This document shows, in pieces, positions 36,197 to 47,800 of a stretch of DNA of 64,000 nt. The DNA is taken from positions 824,791 to 888,790 of the forward strand of contig JADFAD010000001.1 of NCBI GenBank assembly GCA_015665455.1, in the 5' to 3' direction. The notes beneath the pieces were generated by a model. It did no database searches and had not been told where the DNA came from. It was given only the letters and a program-made list of their open reading frames with translations. Source of the DNA: Oceanospirillaceae bacterium. Its GTDB lineage: Bacteria; Pseudomonadota; Gammaproteobacteria; Pseudomonadales; Litoribrevibacteraceae. Position 1 is the first letter of the stretch. The number at the start of each line of letters is the position of its first letter. The position numbers and the translations under genes are program-made.

Positions 36197-37612
36197 TCAG
36201 TCTTGCCAAGGACGTCTGAATCGAATCAGGAACATAGCCTTGAACAGTTGTCTAAGTACCTTCGCTTTTAAACGCTCATAGGCTTGGTATTTGATAACAC
36301 GTTTGTTAATAAGATGAGCGTTTACGATTCCCCATAATGGCCACCAAATAAGTTTTTTAACACCTTTTGCTCGTATGGCTGCATCTCTATGTATGACCAA
36401 TACATGCATGTGGAGGTCGTTATACTTTGGCTGGATAAAGGTAAATGGGGTTTGCTTAAAGCCAATGGACTTATAGAGCTTTAATAAAAACTTATCTGTA
36501 CTGGCAATGATGTAGTTCTTATTCAGCATCATGGTCAGCATATATATCTGTTCAAAAATCCCATGCAGTATGTCTGTATCTCGGTAGTCAGGATGCAAAC
36601 AAAGGGCTGCAATTTCTAATGTTTCTTCACTTGGAGGAAGCGTTAATCCGGAATCATCTTCAAAGAATGTCTGTATCTCAAATGGCTTTTGATTGCCGTC
36701 ACCCACGATGATGGTCGCGCTGCCAATGATTTCGTCGTTATGCATAACCATGATGATGTGGCTGTAATCGTCAAAGAAGTACGAGACTTTCTCTAGATTG
36801 GCATCATGATCTATCTTATTTACACCGGAGTAAGCGAATCGTCTAGTCCGTAATACGGCTTCATAATCGGATTGAGTTTCAGCGTATTTATATTGAATAA
36901 ATTCTTTCACCGTTTTAACGGTAAATCCAGCCGCTCGAATGTCCTCGGGTGTTGATGAGGTGTATCGCATCAAGTAATGGTTTAGGTTGTCTCTTAGGGC
37001 TGGTGGTAATTTGCCCGTTAGCTGGATAAAACATTGTACGGTGCCATCGGAATGAAATTTGATGGACGAAACTCGGCCATTGATGGGTTTTGAAGGTTGA
37101 AACATTCCTAAGTTGAAGGAGATGTCCATTTCGGTAAATAAAGAAAATTCAGGTTGAATCCCAGAGACAAGAAGACCTTCTTTACTTATTTCTTTGACTT
37201 CGAAAAACGAGAGGGTTTTATATTGAAATGGATGAAAGATTTGACCTGTCAGAGAGTGATCGCTTTTCAGTGTAATGGGATCATACAGTGGTTCTTGTAC
37301 AAACTTGTCCGCCATGACACGTAAAGATAGCCTGAGCCTTTCTCCATAGCGTTCCATCTCAATGATCTGAGCTTTGATGACATACTGAAGTTGAAACGTC
37401 GGACTCAGTTGAACTACGGTAAGTTGACCTGGGAAGCATAAATGATCGAATTTGCTGTCTACGAATAAGCTGAAACCAAAGCTTGTGTAGTCAATGAGCG
37501 TCGTTGGTACGGTTTGATCTGCGAACATCAGCTCTGCTTTATAGCCGTGATTATCGGGTAATAAAGGCCGATGAACTTTTCTATCTGTTTCTTGAGGGTA
37601 ATTGCCGTACAT
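36197..37612 (-). CDS. PilZ-like domain(s) fused to a FeeM/GNAT-type N-acyltransferase domain
   Basis: About 471 residues from ATG 37612; a TTG at 37621 would add three residues. The N-terminal half (about 20-235) has two beta-rich segments of PilZ-like character (AELMFADQTVPTTLIDYTSFG; FEVKEISKEGLLVSG), though the c-di-GMP motif RxxxR...DxSxxG is not clearly intact. The C-terminal half (about 255-430) resembles the N-acyl amino acid synthase/GNAT fold: VLRTRRFAYSGVNK, LEIAALCLHPDYRDTDI, and IASTDKFLLKLYKSIGF. A basic, Trp-rich end follows. FeeM-type enzymes join a fatty acyl chain from ACP to an amine. Regulation of acyl transfer by c-di-GMP is an inference. It ends against a GGDEF gene. Confidence 0.65.
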   Translation of the reverse strand: MYGNYPQETDRKVHRPLLPDNHGYKAELMFADQTVPTTLIDYTSFGFSLFVDSKFDHLCFPGQLTVVQLSPTFQLQYVIKAQIIEMERYGERLRLSLRVMADKFVQEPLYDPITLKSDHSLTGQIFHPFQYKTLSFFEVKEISKEGLLVSGIQPEFSLFTEMDISFNLGMFQPSKPINGRVSSIKFHSDGTVQCFIQLTGKLPPALRDNLNHYLMRYTSSTPEDIRAAGFTVKTVKEFIQYKYAETQSDYEAVLRTRRFAYSGVNKIDHDANLEKVSYFFDDYSHIIMVMHNDEIIGSATIIVGDGNQKPFEIQTFFEDDSGLTLPPSEETLEIAALCLHPDYRDTDILHGIFEQIYMLTMMLNKNYIIASTDKFLLKLYKSIGFKQTPFTFIQPKYNDLHMHVLVIHRDAAIRAKGVKKLIWWPLWGIVNAHLINKRVIKYQAYERLKAKVLRQLFKAMFLIRFRRPWQD

Positions 37613-37738
37613 ATTCTGCAACTCAGGATTAACTTTGTTGTAATACTAAAGTAGTATTACAATGTGCCATAATTTTTTATATAAAACAATAGCTTAGTTG
37701 CCCTAAATGAGAGTGGTTAAGTTTCTTTGACGGTCACT

Positions 37739-38551
37739 TTATGTCGATTGCATACTTGGATCACTGGCTAAGCCAAGAATTCGCGTGAGAGGAGGTGCAC
37801 CTTGTATGTCTTTTAACGGAATGCCGTAAACATCTTTGTCGAGTTGCTGTGGGGTGATAGGGCCAACCGTTGCTCCCATTCCGGCCGCAACCAGAGATAT
37901 GGCCCAGTCTTCGTTTTCCACCTGAGCAGTTAAATCGATGGAGTGAGATGATTCGGAAATTAGGAGGTTAAATTCCTCCACAAACTCACAATGGCTTCGT
38001 TCAATCCAAGGGAGTTGAATAAGATCTTCAAGTTGAATTGTTTGGTTCAATTGATGTTTCTGTGCCACGTCATGGCCAGAAGGGATTAACAGGTAATACT
38101 CTTCTTGAATCAATTCTAACCATTGTTGGTTGTCGGAAAGCTGTTGCATGCTAATGAGTTGATGAGACGCTTGGGATGCATCTGCAGTAAGAATCCAATG
38201 CACGGTTGGGTGCAGCTGTTGTAGTTTTTGCATGCTAACTTTCAGGGCGTACGCATTGACTGAAGGTGAAACGAATAAATTCAGCGTATCTTTTGGCGTT
38301 TGCTGCATGTCTGACTTAATCAGATCAGCATGCTGTAATAAAGACCTCGCTTTTTGATAGAAGCGAGACCCAGCTTCGGTTGTGGTCACGCCTTTTCTAC
38401 TGCGAATTAAGAATGTGGTTTCGAATTCTTGCTCAAGTTGGGCGATTGCATTGGTGATAGAGGGCTGTGCAATATGGCACTGTTCAGCTGCCGCTGTGAT
38501 GGAGCCTGCTTCAACGGCATGTACTAAATATTTTAGTGCTCTTAAGTCCAT
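37739..38551 (-). CDS. LysR-type transcriptional regulator
   Basis: A 270-residue regulator. The winged helix-turn-helix lies at residues 1-60 (RALKYLVHAVEAGSITAAAEQCHIAQPSITNAIAQLE). The effector domain follows, slightly short for the family (usually about 295-300). It lies 21 bases after the metallo-hydrolase gene in the same direction, so the two are probably co-transcribed and it may regulate that enzyme or the acyltransferase 126 bases downstream. Similar in its DNA-binding part to the regulator at 15469. The effector is unknown. Confidence 0.88.
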   Translation of the reverse strand: MDLRALKYLVHAVEAGSITAAAEQCHIAQPSITNAIAQLEQEFETTFLIRSRKGVTTTEAGSRFYQKARSLLQHADLIKSDMQQTPKDTLNLFVSPSVNAYALKVSMQKLQQLHPTVHWILTADASQASHQLISMQQLSDNQQWLELIQEEYYLLIPSGHDVAQKHQLNQTIQLEDLIQLPWIERSHCEFVEEFNLLISESSHSIDLTAQVENEDWAISLVAAGMGATVGPITPQQLDKDVYGIPLKDIQGAPPLTRILGLASDPSMQST

Positions 38552-38572
38552 AAGTGATAGCCCTATTGATGA

Positions 38573-39520
38573 TTAATTCACTTTTGTTTGCGAGATTTCT
38601 GAGTGATGGTTCAATGCCGTAAATACAGGGAATTTAGGCAGCTTTCTCGCTGCAATTTGATCGTGGGCAGGCACTATGATTAATTCAGCGTCGTTTTTCT
38701 TCAGCGTGTGAATTTGCTTAATGACTTTGCTGTTCTTTTCAATGTTTGCGTCAACGCCGACTAACCACTGAGTAATGCCTGGTCTTGGTTTGTTGTTTGT
38801 GACGCCGTCCATTAACCAAGTTGTATCGCCAATAAAGAAGTAACGGTCACCAGTATCGGTTGTTAAAAACAAACCGACTTGGCCGGGTGTGTGTCCTGCA
38901 AGGCTAACCAGCACGAGGCTGTTGTCATTATACAGATCAAGGCTTCGTTCAAAACCCATGTAGGGTTTATCTTCTAATTTCAACGGTTGCCAGTTAATGT
39001 CATCGACAAGGTGCTCTTTAAGGTAGGCAGGGGCTTCGCCTGCCAATGCAGCATCAATGCCTGCTTGCTCGGAAAATACCGGTATACCTGCGAGTTCTGG
39101 TAAACCACCGGTGTGGTCCCAATGTAGGTGAGACGGAATGATTGCGGAAATCAAATCCAGGGACATGTTCTGATCTTTAAGCTGCTCTGCCACACTTGAG
39201 ACGTCACCAATAGAGAACAGTTGGCGATCAAACCAGCCTAGTTTATCCAATGCCGGTTGTGTATTTTTTCCTAAGCCTGTGTCGAATAAAATATTGCCTT
39301 GAGGATGTTTGATGTAGATGGCTTGATGCACTGGCTTACTGATGTTGAACCAGCTACCGCCTTCTACCATTGTTGCCTCAATCGCGCCTTCACTTGTGCC
39401 TGTAACAATTGAACTGAATTGAACGTCATTGTCGCCTCGGCTATTGAATGAGAGCACCGTTAATAAAATAAAAGTAAGTGACGTTAATGAGAGGTTTTTT
39501 TGGGAGTGTATTGATGCCAT
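38573..39520 (-). CDS. exported metallo-beta-lactamase-fold hydrolase, lactonase-like
   Basis: A 315-residue protein with an N-terminal signal (about 1-29, hydrophobic SLTFILLTVLSF). Metal ligands are complete: SHLHWDHTGG (His131, His133, Asp135, His136), the later AGHTPGQ His, FIGDTT Asp and PAHD His. The HxHxDH with GHTPGQ pattern and the long LGWFDRQLF region resemble N-acyl homoserine lactone lactonases and related periplasmic MBL hydrolases (AttM/AiiA-like group). True substrate unknown. ATG 39520 follows AAGGAAC by about six bases. Operon with the LysR gene. The nearby acyltransferase makes an acylated-signal role possible but unproven. Confidence 0.8.
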   Translation of the reverse strand: MASIHSQKNLSLTSLTFILLTVLSFNSRGDNDVQFSSIVTGTSEGAIEATMVEGGSWFNISKPVHQAIYIKHPQGNILFDTGLGKNTQPALDKLGWFDRQLFSIGDVSSVAEQLKDQNMSLDLISAIIPSHLHWDHTGGLPELAGIPVFSEQAGIDAALAGEAPAYLKEHLVDDINWQPLKLEDKPYMGFERSLDLYNDNSLVLVSLAGHTPGQVGLFLTTDTGDRYFFIGDTTWLMDGVTNNKPRPGITQWLVGVDANIEKNSKVIKQIHTLKKNDAELIIVPAHDQIAARKLPKFPVFTALNHHSEISQTKVN

Positions 39521-39761
39521 GTTTAGTTCCTTGGTTTTAATTCTTATTGCTGGATAGGAAGATAGTGGCTATAAATCTACTATATGTAAAATATGTAATT
39601 TATGCTTTAACTATAAGAAAATTATTTGATGATGGTATGAATTCTCGTTCCGAAGCAAAACATCTAGCGTTATGGGTTTAAATAGATGATGATTTTAATA
39701 GGTAAACTTTGGCAGAGTGTATCTGCTATCTTTTCTATATCCTTAAATTGAAGATTTCCTT

Positions 39762-39977
39762 ATGTTAAAGAAAATGAGTGTGTTGATCATCGTGGGGTTT
39801 GTGGCTGGCTGTTCTGATTCAGGGAGTGGCGGTGGATTTGAAGATATTCAGGGAGGGCTCACAAACTATTCTGCGGCCTGTTCTAAACATGGCGGTTTGG
39901 ATCGCATCTCTGATAAAGGCAAAACGTTATATTTGTATTGTAAAAATGGAAAAAAGCTAACTTATAAAAAGCGCTAG
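39762..39977 (+). CDS. small lipoprotein, unrecognised
   Basis: A 71-residue protein. The signal ends in VAGC, so Cys17 would be lipidated; then a Ser/Gly-rich stretch and a small Lys-rich domain with two further Cys (AACSKHGG and YLYCKNGK), which may form a disulfide. No named family was recognised. Ser at +2 favours the outer membrane. The ribosome-binding site is weak. It is the first of several exported-protein genes in this direction but is separated by 257 bases from the next; nothing else was seen in that gap. Confidence 0.6.
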   Translation: MLKKMSVLIIVGFVAGCSDSGSGGGFEDIQGGLTNYSAACSKHGGLDRISDKGKTLYLYCKNGKKLTYKKR

Positions 39978-40234
39978 TACTTTTGTTGTTGGTGGCAGGT
40001 GACAATGTTTATCTGCCAATATTACTCTCAAGGGGAACAGTTCTGTTTTCCATCTTGTGTGCACATTCCTTTCTTATATTCGTTTTTGAGGCCTAGTTTC
40101 TGATGTACGGTCGGGATCAATGTTGGTTTTCTGTTTGGTTTGCTAGGCAGATCACGATTTTATTTCCAATAAACTGAATTTATTTTGAAAAACGGTACAA
40201 TGCCTCCAAAATTTAATTAATCATAGGTGGGGTT

Positions 40235-40642
40235 ATGATTTCAATTCTTCAGGGCGTTAAGTGCTCTGCGGTTTTTGCCGCATGTACTTTCTTGTCCGTT
40301 CCAGTCTTAGCTACAACAGTTGAAGGCACGTCAAAGCTCGTAATCTTTAAAGACCTTCCTCAAGACACTTCTCTTATCAGGGTTTCTGGTCCACAGGGCT
40401 TCCTAACTGAAATTCAAGAGTCGCCTCTTACTTCTACGTCGGGCTTGAAAGCGGGCCAATATCGCTACGATGTTCTTGGAAAAACCAAGGTGGAAAAGAA
40501 CGTGGATCTTTACAAGCAGAGCTTGAACAGCGGTCGAGATGAATCAGTTAAACCGAGATCGGAAGCACTAGGCCGTATTGATTTTGGTTATTTCAGAGTA
40601 TCTGACAGTAAAGTTGTTGTAGAAAAAAATATAAAAGAATAA
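40235..40642 (+). CDS. exported hypothetical protein, first gene of a surface-protein operon
   Basis: A 135-residue protein with a signal peptide (about 1-26, cleaved near VLA-TT). The mature part has beta character and a Lys/Arg-rich middle (KTKVEKNVDLYKQSLNSGRDE). I do not recognise a family. It has a good ribosome-binding site (AGGTGG before ATG 40235) and lies 86 bases before the S74-like protein gene, which lies 77 bases before the giant repeat-protein gene, so the three probably form one transcription unit. A role in assembly of the surface proteins is only a guess. Confidence 0.6.
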   Translation: MISILQGVKCSAVFAACTFLSVPVLATTVEGTSKLVIFKDLPQDTSLIRVSGPQGFLTEIQESPLTSTSGLKAGQYRYDVLGKTKVEKNVDLYKQSLNSGRDESVKPRSEALGRIDFGYFRVSDSKVVVEKNIKE

Positions 40643-40728
40643 ATACCGTTGCAACGTATTTAAAAGCCAATAGAGCTTAGCCATCACGTCGTTGTGAACG
40701 AACATAACATTAGGATTCGGAGAAAATT

Positions 40729-41751
40729 ATGAAGAATGCACAGACTGTTTATAAAAATCAGAATTTAAAAAATATTAAAAAGCTAACATTAGCCCTAGCT
40801 ATAGCCAGTGTATCAATGCCTGGCTTTTCAGATACGGTAATCTTAGATGATCAAGTGGTGAATGGCAGCCTTTGTGTCGGTCAGGATTGTGTTAATGGTG
40901 AAAGCTTTGGTTTTGATACGCTTCGTTTAAAAGAAAACAATTTAAGAATTAAATTCCAAGACACGAGTACAACGTCTTCTTTTCCTTCAAACGATTGGCA
41001 ATTAACGGCGAATGATTCTTCTAATGGCGGTTTGAATAAATTTTCAATTGATGATGTGGATAGTGGACGAACGCCGTTTACCGTGGAAGCCGGTGCAGGT
41101 TCCGATACACTTTATATCGACAGCAACAGTCGTGTTGGTTTTGGCACGTCTTCTCCTTTAATGGATGTTCATCTTGCATCAGGCGATAGCCCTGCATTTC
41201 GTCTAGAGCAGGATTCTACGTCAGGGTATACAACCCAGTCTTGGGATTTGGGTGGAAATGAAAGTAATTTCTTTCTTCGAGATGTCACCAACGGCAGTAC
41301 ATTACCGTTCCGAGTGGCAGTGGGTGCGCCAAGTGATTCTTTAGTCGTTGATGCCAGTGGTAATGTTGATTCTGATGGTGTTATTTGCTCAAACGCAGGC
41401 GGAGTTTCCAGCTGTATTGGTTCCGTGCCTTCGAGTATTCATATCAAACAGATTGTTGAATACGTAGATACCAAACAAGTGCTTGATGCCGTTTCTAACT
41501 TGTCCATGCCAAAGTGGTTCTATAACGCCAATGGCGCAGAAGTGCAGCACATAGGACCAATTGCAGAAGAGTTTCAAGCCGCTTTTGGTTTAAACGGTGG
41601 TGTGTCAGACCGAATTGCAACGGTTGATTTGGGTGGGGTTGCTTTAGCTTCCATTCAAGAGTTATCTAAGCAACTTAAACAGAAAGACGATGAATTGGCC
41701 AAGTTGCGAAGTGAAATTGCAGAAATTAAACAGTTGTTACTCAACAAGTAG
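40729..41751 (+). CDS. exported tail-fibre-like protein with Peptidase S74-type C-terminal chaperone domain
   Basis: A 340-residue protein with a signal peptide (about 1-34, ending PGFS-D). The middle repeats patterns common in fibre proteins (VGFGTSSPLMDVHL; TNGSTLPFRV). The C-terminal part resembles the intramolecular chaperone domain of phage tail spikes: SSIHIK (Ser235-x4-Lys240) keeps the Ser/Lys spacing of the self-cleavage dyad, followed by HIGPIAEEFQAAFG. The last 35 residues form a Lys/Glu/Leu coiled coil (LSKQLKQKDDELAKLRSEI). No phage genes are nearby, so it looks like a cell-surface trimer. The start has GGAG about nine bases upstream. Within a probable operon with the flanking exported proteins. 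Confidence 0.75.
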   Translation: MKNAQTVYKNQNLKNIKKLTLALAIASVSMPGFSDTVILDDQVVNGSLCVGQDCVNGESFGFDTLRLKENNLRIKFQDTSTTSSFPSNDWQLTANDSSNGGLNKFSIDDVDSGRTPFTVEAGAGSDTLYIDSNSRVGFGTSSPLMDVHLASGDSPAFRLEQDSTSGYTTQSWDLGGNESNFFLRDVTNGSTLPFRVAVGAPSDSLVVDASGNVDSDGVICSNAGGVSSCIGSVPSSIHIKQIVEYVDTKQVLDAVSNLSMPKWFYNANGAEVQHIGPIAEEFQAAFGLNGGVSDRIATVDLGGVALASIQELSKQLKQKDDELAKLRSEIAEIKQLLLNK

Positions 41752-41828
41752 ATTGAATCTGCTTGAGAGAACGTAACCCAAAAATTTAAACACTGTTTAA
41801 AACCGCTGTTAAGCGGGGGAGCAATTTC

Positions 41829-44800
41829 GTGGTTCCAATAAGTTATATCAAACAAATAAAGAATAGGGTGCCTTGTGTCAGGTCTCTATTACTATTGATG
41901 GCGTTTGTAATGAGCTCATCAATAGCCAATGCCGCTTCAATATTGAGTGTGGCTGTTCCCGCTGATGGGACGTATACGTCAGGGGATACTCTAGAATTTA
42001 CTGTTTCTTTTGACGAAAATGTCACGCCTATTTTTCCAACAGATTCTCACGGGGTTGCCTCCTTTTGGCTGGAATTAACCTTGGAGTCTGGCTCTCTAGC
42101 CGCTAGGTATTCCAGCGTGTCTGGTGCAGATATGGTTTTCACTGCGGATGTCACTTCGAAAGATTTTGATTTTGATGGGATATCGATCAGCCATTTAGAG
42201 TTGCACAATGGAGATGCCAGGATTGTAAATAGCTCTAATCAAGACGCAGATGTGACGTTAAATAACGTACCTGATATGTCCATGGTCTTAATTGATCACG
42301 GGAACTCAGTGACTATAGAAGCGCCGAGTTCCTTGAATCAATCGTTTGAAGAAGGCGACTCTTTTGATATTTACTTCCGGTGGCGCCGTGTTGATAGTTT
42401 AATTCTTCAGGGCTCTCCTGATCTACAAATCACGGTAGGTTCTACGCCTTATCTGTTAACGGGTATTGTTGAAGATGATGCGTTGAAATTCACGCATACA
42501 GTACAAACGGATGATTTGGATACGGACGGAATTGCACTTGATTCGTTATCTTTCAATGGTGGTGCGCTTTCTGCTGGATTCCAGACTGAAGAAGACACCG
42601 TATTCAGCGATCACGTTTTGACGGTTTCCGATGGTTCTTTTGTTGCTTACTCAAACATTAAAGTAGGTCCTATTGGCGCTCCCGTAATTGAAAGTGTCAC
42701 GGTTCCAACCAACGGAACATACAGCGTTGGAGATTTGCTTGATTTCTCTGTTGTGTTTAACGAATCCGTTACTGTTTATAATACTGCAACGACTAAGCTC
42801 CTCGTCGACCTGTCTAATGAGAAACAAATTGAAGTGCCTTATTTGAACGGTTCGAGTTCGGATACATTGAATTTTCAATATTCAGTGCTGCAAGGAGATA
42901 TCGCAAACGGCATTACAATTACTGAGTTAATCACGACAAGTCTTATTCTTGATGTGAGTGCTAAAGAGGCCGATTTAACGTTAGGTAATCTTCCTGATAC
43001 TAGCGGCATCATCATCGATGGCAGTGTACCTGAAGTCACCTCTGTAACCGTTCCTACGGCGACGACCTACATTACGGGGGATACGCTGACCTTTAAAGTG
43101 GCGTTTGACGAAGTCGTAACGGTGACTGGTTCACCGGAACTCCTATTAACTATTGGCAGTGAAACCGTTGTAGCTACTTATGTCAGTGGATCTGGAACGG
43201 ACACTCTGCTGTTCACTTATCAGGTGGTCAGCGGAGTCGAAGATGCCGATGGCATCAGTCTTGATTCTCTTTCATTGAATGATGGGTCGATTGTCGATTC
43301 AGATGGAAACGCCATTGATGCTGAGCTGATCTTGATAGGTGATACGTCTGAGATCTTGATTGACGGTGGCACGAGCGTGGTTGGTGTCCAAACGCCTTCA
43401 GCTGGAACATACAGTTACGGTGAGGTGTTGGCGTTTACGGTTTCGTTTGACGAGGCAGTAACCGTTAATGGTTCGCCTAAGCTGTCCATTGATATTGGCG
43501 GGTATTCAGCGCTGGCCTCTTTGACGGGTGGTTCTGGTTCTACTGATCTGGTGTTTCAGTACACGATTGAAACCTCCGATGTAGATTTGGACGGTATTTC
43601 AGTTAATCGAATCAATGATTTTGATGCGACCATTAGAAATGCCAATGGGCTAGATGCGAATTTAATGCTCAATAACATAGCTGACTCGTCGTCTGTTCTT
43701 GTGGATGGTGGTGCGCCTTCAGGTTATTCGATTTCTCTTGATCAAACTTTAATAGATGCATCGAATGAAATGGCTACGAGCTTTACGTTCAGTGGGGCGG
43801 AAGTGGGCGCGGCGTATGATTATTCTGTGACGTTTGCAGGTGGGCACTCTGGAGAGGTTACTGGCACAGGTTCAATAAATACGGCCAATCAGCAAATTAC
43901 AGGCATTGATGTGTCCAGTCTTGGTGATGGCTCCTTGTTGTATTCCGTAACGTTAACAGATGTGAATGGTAATCAAGGGAACGCCGTTACCGGTTCAGTG
44001 AGCAAGTCGACAATTTCTCCTGCGATTACCAGCGTCGACGTGCCATCTGCAGCGACTTACTCTGCCTCTTCTATTTTGGTGTTTAAAGTAAACACCAATA
44101 CGGCAGTTGACGTAACTGGTGAGCCTACGCTGTCAATTGATATAGGCGGTACTTCCTATGATGCTGCCTATGATGCAAGCAGTTCTTCATCTAATTCACT
44201 TGTTTTTAAGTACTCTATCGCAGGGAGTGAATCAGACAATGATGGTATCTCAGTTACCTCTTTAAACTTGAACGGGGGGGCATTAGTTTCAGCCCAAGGG
44301 ATGGACTTCGACCTTACATTAATAGGCGTTGCGGATACTTCTGCAGTTCTTGTTACGTCAACGCTTCAAGCCTATGTCTCCTTTACTGTAAACTCAAGTA
44401 CAGGGCCTTTGGACATTGGAGATCAGTTGATTGTCGACCTGTATATCACCTTATTTAATCTCTCTGTAGATACCTCAGGAGGAACACCGTCAGTGAATAT
44501 TGCGCTGGATTCAGGAACGGTCACTGCCTCATATGACAGCATTTATCAAAATAACTATTTAAGGTTCATCTATACAGTGCAGTCGGGTGATTCTCACAGT
44601 GCCAGTAACGATTTAATTCTCTCTGATTTTGTTTCAAACGGAGGGATAATCAAAGCATTTACCAGTTATGATGTTGTTTATTCTGTGGATGCAGTGAACA
44701 CGCTGACCGGTACGAGCATTATTGCTGTTGACCCTGAAATTAGTTCGGTGTCCGCTACGTCTGGAAATTATTCTGTTGGCGACGTGATTAATGTAAGCGC

Positions 44801-47800
44801 TCTATTTAATAAAGACGTTTCGGTAACGGGCAGTCCTGAGTTGACGCTAGATGTAGGTGGAACCAATAGAACGGCGACCTACAACGCCGGTTCAAGCACA
44901 TCCGACACCTTGGTATTTGATTACACAGTTGTCTCCGGTGACGAAGATTTGGATGGAATCGATGTTTCTTCATTCGATCAGAATGGATCAACCATTCAAG
45001 ATGGAAATGCGAACAACGCGACATTAACGTTAGCGAATGTTGATACGCGTGGTGCGCTCATTGATGCCACATCTCCGTCGGGTTATGGCTTCAGTATCGA
45101 TCAAGCCTATATCAACACAGACAATGAATTGAACGCTCGATTCAGCTTTTCTTCGGCTGAAATTGGCGCCACATACACGGTAAACGTTTCTCATAATGGA
45201 GGGGGAGCTGGTACAACGTCCGGAACGGGGACTGTGACAGATACGACTCAAGTGGTCAGTGGTATTGATGTTTCAGGCATTGACGATGGTGAGTTGTTGT
45301 TCTCTGTCGTTCTTACCGATTCAGGCGGAAATGCAGGTACAACTATTTCAGACACGGTTACGAAAGAAACGGTTGTTCCGGTTGTTTCTTCCGTAACGTC
45401 TACGAATGGGATTTACATCATTGGTAACACGCTGCAAGCTCAAGTGTCTTTTGATGATGCGGTGGTAGTTTCTGGATCACCAACCCTTTCAATGTCTGTG
45501 GGGTCTTCAACGGTCACTGCTGTCTATGTGTCTGGCTCAAATACCAATACGTTGACCTTCGAAACAATTATTACGGAAGGGCAATTGGATTCGGATGGCA
45601 TATCTATTGATGCACTGTCTGCAGAGGATAATGTCATTGAAGACCTGAGCGGCAATGATGCTGCGACAACACTAAACGGCGTTAGTGACCTCTCTTCTGT
45701 ATTAGTAGATGCGGTTAAGCCTTCTGTTTCTGGCGTTGAAGCGCCGGTATCAGGTATTTATGTTCAGAACAGCCAAGTAAATTTTGTGGTGAATTTTGAC
45801 GAGGCGGTAACGGTTACAGGAACTCCTTTGTTGAATTTGACGGTAGGTTCTGATGCCAAAACTGCAGAGTACCTTTCTGGAAGTGACAGCAGTGCTCTCA
45901 CGTTCCAATACGTTGTTGCATCGGGTGAAGAAGATACGGATGGATTAGCCGTGGACTCAATGAGCCTAAATTCAGGTTCGATTTTAGATTTGAACGGTAA
46001 CGATGCCACAGTCGCGTTAAATAATGTGGCAGCAATGACAGGTGTTGTCATTGATGGCGTTTCACCTACGGTTACTTCGGTCGCTGTACCTGCTGCTGGT
46101 ATTTATACGCCAGGTGATCTGCTGACGTTCACTGTTTCTTATGATGAAACTGTCGTGGTATCGGGTTTACCGACCTTAGCCATTACCATAGGAAATAATG
46201 CCCGATTGGCCAGTTACGTAACGGGGTCTCAAACGTCTGAGCTTGAGTTCAGCTATACCGTGGTGCTCAATGATTTGGATTCGAATGGCATTGCAGTGAA
46301 TTCTTTAAGTGAAAACAATGGCACATTATTGGATTCAAATGGCAATGAAGCTGATCTGACGCTTACGAACGTTGCATCCACCGCTGGGGTGTTGGTCGAT
46401 GGCGTTGCGCCAACGGGTTATAACATTGCGTTTGGCAGTGAGGAATACACGAAAGATAACGAGACTTCCGCTCAACTGTCTCTGTCTCAGTTAGAGATAG
46501 GCGCTTCGTTCTCGTTGTCGGTTTCTGGCTCCAATGGTGGTGAAGCCATTCAGTTGTCAGGCATCTTTACTGACACAGCATTAACCTTGACCGGTATTGA
46601 CTTAAGTGCCATTACGGATGGTACTTTAACCGCCATCGTGACTATTTCTGATAGTTTGGGGAATCAAGGGGCTTCGGTTCGAGCCGTTGCTGAGAAAATC
46701 AATGACGCGCCTGAATTTACTGGTTCGCCGTCTATCTCGGGCGTTGCGCAATTTGGCTCAACTTTAACTCTGGAAGGGTTAACAACTTCGGACCACGAAG
46801 GCGATCAAGTTCTTGTCACTCAACAATGGTTAGCGAACGGTGTTGCTATTTCAGGGGCAACTGAAATGGCTTATGCATTGACGGCAGAAGAAGCCATGGC
46901 TGAGATCACCGCTCAAATTACAGCATCTGATGGGAAGGACAGTGTCACGGTTTTACTTTCTGGTTTAACCGTTTCAAGCAATCCTGTTTTTGAATTGCCA
47001 GACGATATTGAGGTTAATGCTACGGGTTTATTAACCTTGGTGGATTTGGTGCCTGCATCAGTAGTGGATCAGTTCGGTGGTGCGCTTGAATCGGTACTTA
47101 CAGGTGCGGATCAATTCTTTGAACCGGGCTTACACGAAATTACTTGGCAAGCGAACGATGGTGAAGGCAATGTTTCTGAACAGGTTCAAACGGTTCGAGT
47201 GCATCCTATCGTGAACTTTGTTCGTAATAAGTTGGCCGTTGAGGGTAATGAAGCTGTCTGTAGCGTTGTGCTGAATGGTGAAGCGCCAGACTATCCATTT
47301 ACTCTTGAATATTTGGTAAGTGGTACGGCAGATACTTCCGATCATGATTTAGTCGATGGGGCCGTCTTGTTTGAAAATGGTGCCACTGAAGCAACGATTG
47401 TGTTCAATGTTGCATCCGATGGTCTTGATGAAGAAGATGAAACGCTTGTTATTGAGTTTGCAGATCCCTCCGTTAATACCGGCGTTTTTGATCAGCAAAC
47501 GGTGACCATCGTTAATCGCAACGTTGCGCCTGTGGTTGATGTTAGCGCATCACAAGATGGTGTGACCGGCCTACTGATCAGTAGATCAGGTGGTGATGTG
47601 GTTATTACTTCTGCTGTCTCAGATGGTAACTCAGAAGATACTCATACCTATCAATGGTTGAATACTTTTGGTATTCAAGACATCGATTCGAATGACTCAA
47701 CTTTTACTTTCTCTCCTGTTGATCTCGGCTTAGGAGTTTACAAGGTTACTTTGAACGTGTCAGACAATGGTGAACCCGTAGAAACCGGTTCGGCTTCCAT

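Noticed and set aside
41900..46700. Repeated DNA in the giant gene considered as a CRISPR or insertion-type repeat array
   Set aside because: The repetition is at protein level with diverged codons and irregular unit length; there is no constant repeat with spacers.
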